DNA of 7,218 nt from the NCBI GenBank assembly GCA_028293265.1, contig JAQGPB010000251.1, positions 1 through 7,218 on the forward strand. The letters run 5' to 3'. Made by a program: the position numbers and the translations under genes. Each line of letters starts with the position of its first letter. Position 1 is the stretch's first letter. Below are positions 1 through 6,234 of this stretch, piece after piece. Source of the stretch: Pedosphaera sp. GTDB taxonomy: Bacteria; Verrucomicrobiota; Verrucomicrobiae; Limisphaerales; Pedosphaeraceae. Below the pieces are notes generated by a model. That model saw only the letters and a list, made by a program, of their open reading frames with translations. It did no database searches and was not told the DNA's origin.

Positions 1-223
1 CCAACTCAACCGCACGGGATATTTGTTGTGTCAGAGCCGCTTTCCGATCCAGCCAGCCATTCCAGCGATAGTAAGCAAACAACGCCTCACTGATGGCCCG
101 CCCATCCTCTCGTGAAATCCCGCTCCGGCTCCGCATCTCCGACCGCAGCATGGCGTCAGCGGGATGCGTCCGATCGGCTTTTCCGATCACGTCGGCGACC
201 ATCAAGAGAGCGCTGTTATTCAT
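1..223 (-). CDS. N-terminal part of a probable RsmB/NOP-family rRNA (cytosine-C5) methyltransferase, cut by the window edge
   Basis: Reading the minus strand from an ATG at 221-223 gives 74 codons with no stop before the window ends. The protein starts MNNSALLMVADVIGKADR and continues with HPADAMLR (residues 20-27), GISREDGRAISEALFAYYRW (35-54) and NGWLDRKAALTQQISRAVEL (55-74). This looks like the helical NusB-like N-terminal region of RsmB/NOP methyltransferases, which modify a cytosine in 16S rRNA using S-adenosylmethionine. The catalytic domain would lie outside the window, so no active-site residue can be seen. ATG 223 is the first usual start codon in a frame that stays open upstream into the acnA tail; its ribosome binding site is poor. 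The gene lies 96 bp downstream of acnA on the same strand and could be read through from it. That a gene is here seems safe; the product name rests on remembered similarity over 74 residues and could be wrong. Confidence 0.55.
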   Translation of the reverse strand, partial: MNNSALLMVADVIGKADRTHPADAMLRSEMRSRSGISREDGRAISEALFAYYRWNGWLDRKAALTQQISRAVEL

Positions 224-301
224 GAAATTAAAATCGGATGCACATACCCGCCGGCTGCAAAGGGCTTTCGCATCCGGCGCAATGCGCGGACCACTCTGTT
301 T

Positions 302-315
302 CCTTAAGTGTAAGG
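302..315 (-). other. Small hairpin just after the acnA stop, too weak to call a terminator
   Basis: Directly downstream of the acnA stop codon the arms CCTTA and TAAGG pair around a 4-base loop. The stem has only five pairs and no run of T follows on the minus strand, so a rho-independent terminator is not supported. A second weak 5-bp stem (CGCAT/ATGCG, 269-286) lies in the same 96-bp gap. Read-through from acnA into the methyltransferase-like gene is therefore possible. Confidence 0.2.
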
Positions 316-319
316 GGAA

Positions 320-3157
320 TTAAGCTTGAGCCACCAATTGCCGCAGCACGAATGGCAAAATTCCGCCGTGCTGATAGTAATCGATTTCAATCGGCGTATC
401 GATGCGGCAGCGCGCCGGCACGTTTTCCACCTGCCCGTTTGCTCGGGTGATGCGGAGTGTCAGATCCTGTTGCGGTTTCAGGTTCGCACCCAACCCTAGG
501 ACATCGTAGGTTTCCGTGCCGTCTAGTTTCAGTGTCTGTGCTGTGGTGCCTTCCTTGAATTGCAACGGCAACACACCCATCCCAACCAGATTCGAGCGAT
601 GGATGCGTTCAAAACTCTGCGCCACCACCACCTTCACGCCGAGCAGGTTCGTCCCCTTGGCCGCCCAATCACGCGAACTGCCCGTGCCGTATTCCTGCCC
701 GGCCAGCACGATCAAAGGTGCCTTGGTCTTCGCATAATTCATCGCCGCGTCGAAAATGCTTACCACGTCCCCAGCGCCTAGAACTTTCGTCACGCCGCCT
801 TCCACGCCCGGCACCATCAGGTTCTTGATGCGAACGTTTGCAAACGTCCCGCGCGTCATCACCCGGTCATTTCCGCGCCGCGAACCGTAGCTGTTAAAAT
901 CCGCGTAATCCACGCCGTGCTCGATCAGGTATTTGCCCGCCGGCGAAGTTTTCTTGATGCTGCCCGCCGGCGAAATATGATCGGTCGTCACACTGTCTCC
1001 AAAAATGCCCAACGGCCGAGCCCCTTTGATTTCGTGGATCTCGCCCGGTTGCAAACTGAAGTTCGTAAAGAACGGTGGTTCCTGGATGTAGGTGCTTTGC
1101 GCATCCCACTCATAGACATTGCCCGTGCTGGAAGGAATCTCGTTCCACTTCGGATTCTGACCGGCAAAATCGCGATAAAGCTTTTGGAACACCTCGGGCT
1201 TCAAAGCCAGTTGCATCTGCTCCGCGATGTCTTTCAGCGTCGGCCAAATCTCCTTCAGGTAAACCGGCTGACCATCCTTTCCCGTACCAATCGGCTCGCT
1301 GCTCAGATCAATATCCACCCGCCCGGCCAGCGCGAAAGCGACCACCAATGGCGGTGACATCAAAAAATTTGCCTTGATGTTCTGATGCACGCGCGCCTCG
1401 AAATTCCGGTTCCCGGAAAGCACCGACGCAGCCACCAGGTCATGCTTGAGAATCGCCTCTTCAATCGGCGCAGCCAGCGGGCCGGAGTTGCCGATGCAGG
1501 TCGTGCAACCGTAACCGACCAGGTTGAATCCAAGCTGATCCAGATAAGGCTGCAAACCCGTCTTGTTCAGATAATCCGTCACCACCCGCGATCCAGGTGC
1601 CAGCGACGCCTTGACCGCCGGATTCGGTTTCAATCCGCGTTCCACCGCCTTCTTCGCCAGCAATCCTGCCGCAAGCATCACGCTCGGATTGGAGGTGTTC
1701 GTGCAACTGGTGATCGCCGCGATCAACACGCTCCCGCTGCCAATCCGAACCTCCACCTTGGGAAACGCCGACAGCACCTCCGCCGCAGTATCGGGCGTGG
1801 GATGCTGGTCGCGCATTTCAGATTCGCTCGGCGAGACGTTTGCCTGCTTTTCTCCATAGGTATGATCAATATTTGTTTCACCTACCGCCGCCATATCTAC
1901 CGGGAAGCGCAGCGCCAGTTCCTCGGGTTTTTTGCCAAAGCCATTTTCAGTCACCGGCTTAGAAAATGCGCCGATGAACTCATTTTTCATTTTGGGCAGT
2001 TCAATGCGGTCCTGCGGGCGCTTTGGCCCCGCCACGCTTGGCACTACGGAACCGAGATCGAGTTCCACATCCTGCGAATAGACGACCTCGCCCTTCTTTG
2101 GAATGCCGAACAATCCCTGCGCGCGATAATAATTTTCGTAAAGCTTGCAATGCTCTTCGCTCCGTCCCGTTGCCCGCAAATAATTCACGCACTCGGCGTC
2201 AATCGGGAAAAAGCCCATCGTCGCGCCATATTCCGGCGCCATGTTGGCAATGGTCGCACGATCCACCACGGGCAAAGCCGCCGCGCCGGGGCCGTAGAAT
2301 TCCACAAACTTGCCCACGACTTTTGCCTTGCGCAGCATTTGCGTGACCGTCAATGCGAGGTCGGTCGCCGTCACGCCTTCCCGCAACGCCCCGGTCAGAT
2401 GCACGCCCACGACATCGGGCGTCAAAAAATAAACCGGCTGCCCGAGCATGCCCGCCTCAGCCTCGATGCCGCCCACGCCCCAGCCGACGATCCCCAAGCC
2501 ATTGATCATCGTGGTGTGCGAATCCGTGCCCACGAGCGTGTCGGGATAATAAACCCCGTCTTTCGACGACAAAACCCCCTTCGCCAGATATTCCAAATTC
2601 ACCTGATGCACAATGCCGATGCCCGGCGGCACCACCTTGAAAGTATCAAACGCCTGCATGCCCCATTTCAAAAACTGATAACGCTCGCGATTGCGCTGAA
2701 ATTCGATGTCCAGGTTCCGGCGCAACGCATCCGCGCTCCCGGCAAAATCCACCTGCACCGAATGATCCACCACCAGGTCCACCGGCACCAGCGGCTCGAT
2801 GATTTTCGGGTTCTTGCCCATGCGCGCCACTGCCGAGCGCATTGCCGCCAGATCGACCAGCAACGGCACGCCGGTGAAATCCTGCAACACGATCCGCGCC
2901 ACGATGAACGGAATCTCCTCCGTTCGTTCCGACTTGGGCTGCCATTGAGCGAGTTCACGGATGTTTTTTTCCGCCACCTTTTTTCCGTCGCAATTTCGCA
3001 GCACAGCTTCCAGCACCAGACGGATGGAAACCGGCAGTTTTGAAATCGCGCCCAGGCCCGCCTGCTCCAACGCTGGCAGCGAATAAAACGAACCCTGCCT
3101 GCCATTGCCCAAATCAAATTTCTGAAGCGTATTAAACAAGTTGTGTAGTGTATTCAT
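320..3157 (-). CDS. acnA: Aconitate hydratase, AcnA type
   Basis: This cytoplasmic TCA-cycle enzyme interconverts citrate and isocitrate through cis-aconitate using a [4Fe-4S] cluster. The 945-residue protein is complete. The N-terminal domains include [15 protein letters not shown] (103-117), DHSVQVD (141-147), [15 protein letters not shown] (208-222) and [17 protein letters not shown] (225-241). The cluster ligands are Cys485 in SCTNTSNP and Cys551 and Cys554 in [14 protein letters not shown]. The C-terminal swivel domain carries [15 protein letters not shown] (720-734), [18 protein letters not shown] (755-772), [17 protein letters not shown] (831-847) and [18 protein letters not shown] (848-865). 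The domain order is that of AcnA/IRP1, not AcnB. It is longer than the usual ~890 residues, mainly because of a longer linker before Cys485. The start at ATG 3157 gives the normal family N-terminus; the only Shine-Dalgarno-like bases (GGA) touch the ATG. The gene is divergent from the kinase-like gene. I see no convincing promoter in the gap, only weak -35/-10 pairs. Confidence 0.97.
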   Translation of the reverse strand: MNTLHNLFNTLQKFDLGNGRQGSFYSLPALEQAGLGAISKLPVSIRLVLEAVLRNCDGKKVAEKNIRELAQWQPKSERTEEIPFIVARIVLQDFTGVPLLVDLAAMRSAVARMGKNPKIIEPLVPVDLVVDHSVQVDFAGSADALRRNLDIEFQRNRERYQFLKWGMQAFDTFKVVPPGIGIVHQVNLEYLAKGVLSSKDGVYYPDTLVGTDSHTTMINGLGIVGWGVGGIEAEAGMLGQPVYFLTPDVVGVHLTGALREGVTATDLALTVTQMLRKAKVVGKFVEFYGPGAAALPVVDRATIANMAPEYGATMGFFPIDAECVNYLRATGRSEEHCKLYENYYRAQGLFGIPKKGEVVYSQDVELDLGSVVPSVAGPKRPQDRIELPKMKNEFIGAFSKPVTENGFGKKPEELALRFPVDMAAVGETNIDHTYGEKQANVSPSESEMRDQHPTPDTAAEVLSAFPKVEVRIGSGSVLIAAITSCTNTSNPSVMLAAGLLAKKAVERGLKPNPAVKASLAPGSRVVTDYLNKTGLQPYLDQLGFNLVGYGCTTCIGNSGPLAAPIEEAILKHDLVAASVLSGNRNFEARVHQNIKANFLMSPPLVVAFALAGRVDIDLSSEPIGTGKDGQPVYLKEIWPTLKDIAEQMQLALKPEVFQKLYRDFAGQNPKWNEIPSSTGNVYEWDAQSTYIQEPPFFTNFSLQPGEIHEIKGARPLGIFGDSVTTDHISPAGSIKKTSPAGKYLIEHGVDYADFNSYGSRRGNDRVMTRGTFANVRIKNLMVPGVEGGVTKVLGAGDVVSIFDAAMNYAKTKAPLIVLAGQEYGTGSSRDWAAKGTNLLGVKVVVAQSFERIHRSNLVGMGVLPLQFKEGTTAQTLKLDGTETYDVLGLGANLKPQQDLTLRITRANGQVENVPARCRIDTPIEIDYYQHGGILPFVLRQLVAQA

Positions 3158-3248
3158 TCCAGTTCGCCGTAAAACCCAAGTTGTTGCATCTGCAAAAACC
3201 TAGCTGAAAGAGACCGGGCTATCAAGCTCCGTGAGAAGACCGCGGATA

Positions 3249-4058
3249 ATGGCGGGAACTCCCGTTTTAATTGCCAGCGGCATTGACAAACCACAAAAAA
3301 CAGAAGAGTATTGCAGCAGTGAAAGCAGTAATTCCAGCCCCTGCATGGCTCCGCAAAACGATGGATGCTTCATTGAAGCGGCGACCGACCACATCCGCCG
3401 AGGCGCTCCTACAGACGCAGAACATGCTCAAGGAGCGGATGGAGAATCGGCCCGCCAAATCCGGCTCCTCCAGGAATGGGCAGCTCAAGCGGGCCGCTTA
3501 ATCTCCTTGGATCGTTTCAAGACGCTCCAATCCGTTTCCAACCGAACTTCAGAACATAAGGTTTATTTCGATCCCGTCTGGAACCGCGCCATCAAGCAGA
3601 CGCTTCCGGGACAGTTTGGATGGGCACCAAGACTGGATGATGGCCGCTGGACACTGGGCATCGCGAGGCCGCTTGATTATTTACACCGGTGGAATTTGTT
3701 CAACAAGGTATTCGGCGATGACGTCCAGTTGGAGGGCGTGACGATCACCGCCGGCCCAATAATGATCATCGGTGAAAATACCGAACCAAAATCTGCAGTC
3801 ATTTCCCAACGCTGGCATCATGCGGCGGATCTCAATCACCCAGCACCATCTCAAGCGGAAATTTCCATGTTCCTCCGCAAGTTGGGTTTTCAGTCGTTGC
3901 CAAATTCCTTCCACGGATGGCATCGGACAGCGGACGGCATTGTGCTGTTGGACGCGCGGCCCGATAATTTCATCAAAACCGAGGACGGCGTAACGGCGAT
4001 TGACCTGCCGATGACGCGTGCGGAAGTTGGCGTCGGCGGCAGACCGCTAGAAATTTAA
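3249..4058 (+). CDS. Stand-alone protein with a polyvalent-protein-type kinase-like domain
   Basis: From ATG 3249 the protein has 269 residues. It resembles the Ser/Thr/Tyr kinase-like domain described from 'polyvalent' proteins of phages and plasmids, which also occurs alone in some bacterial genomes. In order: a helix EWAAQAGRL (76-84), EHKVYFD (102-108), RAIKQT with Lys116 as a candidate ATP-binding lysine, PLDYLHRW (141-148), FGDDVQLEGV (155-164), a catalytic-loop match LLDARPDNF (233-241) with Asp235 and Asn240 spaced as in DxxPxN, and AIDLP with Asp252 in the metal-binding DFG position. No signal peptide or membrane segment is seen. Substrate and role are unknown. ATG 3249 has AGAAG ten bases upstream. 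GTG 3231 adds six residues, and ATG 3345 would remove 32. Residues 1-65 are Ser- and Cys-rich, match nothing I know and overlap another open frame, so the true start is uncertain. The neighbours on both sides are on the opposite strand. Confidence 0.75.
   Translation: MAGTPVLIASGIDKPQKTEEYCSSESSNSSPCMAPQNDGCFIEAATDHIRRGAPTDAEHAQGADGESARQIRLLQEWAAQAGRLISLDRFKTLQSVSNRTSEHKVYFDPVWNRAIKQTLPGQFGWAPRLDDGRWTLGIARPLDYLHRWNLFNKVFGDDVQLEGVTITAGPIMIIGENTEPKSAVISQRWHHAADLNHPAPSQAEISMFLRKLGFQSLPNSFHGWHRTADGIVLLDARPDNFIKTEDGVTAIDLPMTRAEVGVGGRPLEI
3271..3501 (+). CDS. Possible small basic protein overlapping the start of the kinase-like gene
   Basis: A second plus-strand frame, shifted by one base relative to the kinase-like gene, stays open for 76 codons from a TTG directly after a stop codon. 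GTG 3319 and ATG 3361 are later possible starts in the same frame. The product is basic (about 16 Lys/Arg against 4 Asp/Glu) and contains a stretch that would form an amphipathic helix, PAWLRKTMDASLKRR followed by SAEALLQTQNMLKERM. It reads more like a natural protein than the overlapping Ser/Cys-rich N-terminus of the kinase-like frame. It could be a small gene in front of the kinase-like gene, or a fragment separated from it by a one-base change. I do not recognise a family. No strong ribosome binding site precedes any of the starts, so it may not be expressed. Confidence 0.25.
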   Translation: MPAALTNHKKQKSIAAVKAVIPAPAWLRKTMDASLKRRPTTSAEALLQTQNMLKERMENRPAKSGSSRNGQLKRAA

Positions 4059-4106
4059 GGCGAAACTGGACAGGAAAAGGCGTTTGGGAAAAATTGCCGG
4101 TTGAAT

Positions 4107-4529
4107 TCACAGCCGCTTCTCGTCGGCATCAATATAATCAACGAAGGTTTGAATCTCGTCCCGATGTTCCAAGCCGGATTCCTTCTTGCGCATCTTGAGC
4201 CGTTCGGTGACTTCTCCGCCTTCAGTGCCGCGCTTGAGCAGAAAATCGCGGAACGCGGCTTTTTCAGCCTCGGACTTTTTCACGTTTTTTGCAACCCAAT
4301 CCGCGACTTGTCCATCGGTGATTGAATTCTTCACGACGTCAATCATCTGCTCGGCGGTGACGCCTGCCGCCTTAAGCCAGGCGCCATCAAAACCCTTGGT
4401 GAAATTTTCCTGATAATCGTGCGGCAGCTTGCCGGCGAGATGCAGGCGGATTTTGTCCACGAAGCGCGGCAGGTAAAGCCAGCCGGACATGACTTCGCGC
4501 GGACTGCGGGGATAAATGTTTTCGCTCAT
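4107..4529 (-). CDS. DUF5069 family protein
   Basis: This is a complete 140-residue protein of the DUF5069 family, which has no established function that I know of and which I associate mainly with Verrucomicrobiota and Planctomycetota. The diagnostic N-terminal block is visible: YPRSPREVMSGWLYLPRFVD (6-25), then KIRLHLAGKLPHDY (26-39) and a helical region with KGFDGAWLKAAGVTAEQM (45-62). The remainder is charged and helical and ends in DEKRL. There is no signal peptide, membrane segment or cysteine motif, so it is probably a soluble cytoplasmic protein. It is convergent with the kinase-like gene (48-bp gap, no clear terminator) and divergent from the oxidoreductase gene (87-bp gap). No Shine-Dalgarno sequence precedes ATG 4529; instead a promoter-like element sits almost on the start codon, suggesting a leaderless transcript. 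Confidence 0.88.
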   Translation of the reverse strand: MSENIYPRSPREVMSGWLYLPRFVDKIRLHLAGKLPHDYQENFTKGFDGAWLKAAGVTAEQMIDVVKNSITDGQVADWVAKNVKKSEAEKAAFRDFLLKRGTEGGEVTERLKMRKKESGLEHRDEIQTFVDYIDADEKRL

Positions 4530-4534
4530 GAGTC

Positions 4535-4564
4535 AATATTCCGGGAACGGGCCGAAGGTGTCAA
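4535..4564 (-). promoter_or_regulatory. Candidate sigma-70 promoter of the DUF5069 gene, placing transcription start at the ATG
   Basis: On the minus strand a perfect TTGACA (4559-4564) is followed, after 18 bases, by AATATT (4535-4540), four of six matches to the -10 consensus. The last base of the -10 box is only five bases before the ATG at 4529, so transcription would start at or within a base or two of the start codon. This fits the missing Shine-Dalgarno site. The -35 box is strong and the -10 is only fair, so this remains a candidate. Confidence 0.4.
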
Positions 4565-4616
4565 CTCACCGGATAATGAATTGCCAACCACCCATTTCAA
4601 TCCCATCTTCAAGGCG

Positions 4617-6017
4617 ATGAAAGAATACGATTACGATGTGGCCGTCATTGGCGGCGGCAGCGGCGGTTACGCTGCGGCGCGCACGGCGGCAAACGCCGAT
4701 TTGCGCACGGTGGTGATCGAGGGCGGCCGCGAAGTGGGCGGCTTGTGCATATTGCGCGGCTGCATGCCGACCAAAGCCCTGCTCTACGCCGCCGAAGTCA
4801 AGCATCTCGCCCAACACCCCGATCCCTGGGGCATCCATTCGCAAAAAGTCACCTTCGATTTCGCGCAAGTAATGGCCCGCAAAAATGCCCTCGTCAAAGA
4901 TTTCGCCGATTACCGCCAACTGCAATTGACCGAGGCCACCTTCAAATTCATCCGCGCCAGTGCCCGTTTCACGGACAAACATTCCCTCGCCCTGAGCACC
5001 GGCGAAACGCTCACGGCCAAAAACTTCGTCATCAGCACCGGCTCGGTCGTCGCACCTTCGCCCTTCGCGTTTCTCGACGACCTTGGCTACCTGACCAGCG
5101 ACGAAGCATTGACGCTTACACGGCTGCCGAAATCGCTGATCATTCTGGGCGGCGGCTCCGTCGGCGTCGAATTCGCCCAGATTTTTTCCCGCCTGGATGT
5201 GAAGGTCACCTTGATCCAGCGCAGTCCCCGGGTCCTGCACGACTTCGACATTGATGCCTCCGATGAACTTGAAAAAGTTTTTCGCCGCGAGGGCATCACC
5301 GTTTACACGAACACCAAACTCACCGGCGCGGCGCGCAAGAACGGCCTGAAAGAAATCTCCTTTATGCACGATGCGCACGAAGTGCGGGTGGAAGCGGAGG
5401 AAGTATTGTTCGCGCTGGGCCGCATTCCCAACACCGCCGCGCTGGGATTGGAAAACACCGGCGTGGCCTTGGACAACCATCGCATCATTACCAACGAGGA
5501 AATGCGCAGTTCCGTCCGTCACATTTTTGCCGCCGGCGATTGCACGAGCGCGTACGAGATCGTTCACCTTGCGGTTTTGCAGGGAGAAGTTGCCGCGCAC
5601 AATATCGTGCAACCGCACAAGCCGCGCCGGATGGATTATCGCCTGTTGACGTCGGTCGTCTTCACCGAACCGCAGGTCGCAAGCGTCGGTTTGACGGAGA
5701 AAGCCGCGCTGGCGCAGAATATTCCCTATCGCGCCGCCAGCTATCCTTTTGCCGATCACGGCAAAGCGCTCATCATGGAAGCCAAGGACGGTTTTGTGAA
5801 ATTATTGGCCGATCCCAAGAGCGGTGAAATCATTGGGGGTTGCTGTGTCGGGCCTGTGGGCGGTGAACTGATACACGAAATCGTGGCCGCAATGTATAAG
5901 CGCATGACCGTGGCGGAACTCGCCGCCATGCCGCATTACCATCCTACCCTCGCCGAAATATGGACTTATCCGGCGGAAGAGTTGCTGGGTTTTCTGCCGG
6001 ATAAGGCGTTGGTGTGA
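4617..6017 (+). CDS. Class I pyridine nucleotide-disulfide oxidoreductase (dihydrolipoamide dehydrogenase / mercuric reductase-like)
   Basis: This complete 466-residue flavoenzyme should pass electrons between NAD(P)H, FAD and a redox-active cysteine pair. The FAD-binding GxGxxG is IGGGSGGYAA (11-20). The redox pair is Cys44/Cys49 in GGLCILRGCMPTK (41-53). The NAD(P)-binding GxGxxG is LGGGSVGVEFA (177-187). The second FAD motif is IFAAGDC (303-309). The dimerisation domain includes VVFTEPQVASVGLTE (347-361), and the catalytic His442-Glu447 pair sits in HYHPTLAE (440-447). After the second beta strand the sequence is LIQRSPR (199-205); the acidic residue typical of NAD-dependent E3 enzymes is absent and Arg202 is present, suggesting NADPH. 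There is no C-terminal cysteine pair and no N-terminal heavy-metal domain, so mercuric reductase is unlikely; without E1/E2 neighbours an E3 role is unproven. ATG 4617 gives the normal N-terminus and follows AAGGCG. The gene is probably monocistronic. Family is secure, substrate unknown. Confidence 0.93.
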   Translation: MKEYDYDVAVIGGGSGGYAAARTAANADLRTVVIEGGREVGGLCILRGCMPTKALLYAAEVKHLAQHPDPWGIHSQKVTFDFAQVMARKNALVKDFADYRQLQLTEATFKFIRASARFTDKHSLALSTGETLTAKNFVISTGSVVAPSPFAFLDDLGYLTSDEALTLTRLPKSLIILGGGSVGVEFAQIFSRLDVKVTLIQRSPRVLHDFDIDASDELEKVFRREGITVYTNTKLTGAARKNGLKEISFMHDAHEVRVEAEEVLFALGRIPNTAALGLENTGVALDNHRIITNEEMRSSVRHIFAAGDCTSAYEIVHLAVLQGEVAAHNIVQPHKPRRMDYRLLTSVVFTEPQVASVGLTEKAALAQNIPYRAASYPFADHGKALIMEAKDGFVKLLADPKSGEIIGGCCVGPVGGELIHEIVAAMYKRMTVAELAAMPHYHPTLAEIWTYPAEELLGFLPDKALV

Positions 6018-6168
6018 TTTGATTCCGGAAATGGGGGGTAATTGCAGAAAATGGGGGCCGAAGGGCGATTGATAACTGCCAACATACTTATAATCAATTG
6101 TTTGCGAAATTGGTCAGCTAGACTGAAATTCAAGGCGGAAGATCAATAGATAATAAACCGAACGAGGC
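6018..6168. other. Intergenic region after the oxidoreductase gene with a short G-rich direct repeat
   Basis: This AT-richer stretch separates the oxidoreductase stop from the SPFH promoter. It starts with two copies of GAAA(A)TGGGGG (6028-6037 and 6047-6057), about 20 bases apart. Further on, ATTGAT (6068-6073) and ATCAAT (6093-6098) form a weak inverted repeat. I find no convincing terminator with a T run, no RNA gene and no believable reading frame. Confidence 0.4.
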
Positions 6169-6197
6169 TTGACACCCGTTTATGATTTCACTATGAT
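6169..6197 (+). promoter_or_regulatory. Strong sigma-70-type promoter of the SPFH gene
   Basis: A perfect -35 box TTGACA (6169-6174) is followed by exactly 17 bases and a -10 box TATGAT (6192-6197, five of six matches). Transcription would begin near 6204, giving a leader of about 30 bases before the SPFH start codon. This is the best promoter in the window. The -10 box is the left half of a palindrome, which suggests a repressor could control it. Confidence 0.75.
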
Positions 6198-6203
6198 ATC
6201 ATA
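6192..6203. promoter_or_regulatory. 12-bp perfect palindrome over the -10 box, possible operator
   Basis: TATGATATCATA is a perfect inverted repeat running from the -10 box to just before the expected transcription start. A further TATGAT lies at 6181-6186, 11 bases upstream of the -10 copy and hence about one helical turn away. Such placement would let a dimeric DNA-binding protein block RNA polymerase. AT-rich palindromes also arise by chance, so an operator role is inferred only. Confidence 0.35.
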
Positions 6204-6223
6204 ACGATAACAGATGCGAAACT

Positions 6224-6230
6224 AAAGGAA
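6224..6230 (+). promoter_or_regulatory. Ribosome binding site of the SPFH gene
   Basis: AAAGGAA lies four to five bases before ATG 6235, a good Shine-Dalgarno match at good spacing. It is the clearest such site in the window and it fixes the start of the SPFH gene. Confidence 0.75.
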
Positions 6231-6234
6231 CCTT

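Noticed and set aside
302..315. Rho-independent terminator after acnA
   Set aside because: The stem has only five base pairs and no T run follows.
93..450. Two small plus-strand frames at 93-323 and 238-450
   Set aside because: They are antisense to the methyltransferase-like gene and the 3' end of acnA, have no ribosome binding site and resemble no family.
1385..3043. 552-codon open frame on the plus strand
   Set aside because: It lies wholly antisense to acnA, whose protein is recognised along its entire length. The product is an Arg/His-rich sequence typical of a shadow frame.
4419..4616. 66-codon N-terminal extension of the oxidoreductase frame
   Set aside because: The extension runs across the DUF5069 gene on the other strand. 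The family N-terminus, just before the FAD motif, starts at ATG 4617.
4566..5759. 397-codon open frame on the minus strand
   Set aside because: It is antisense to the well-supported oxidoreductase gene and its product resembles no family; it is a by-product of codon bias.
4617..6017. Mercuric reductase (merA)
   Set aside because: There is no C-terminal cysteine pair, no N-terminal metal-binding domain and no mer genes nearby.
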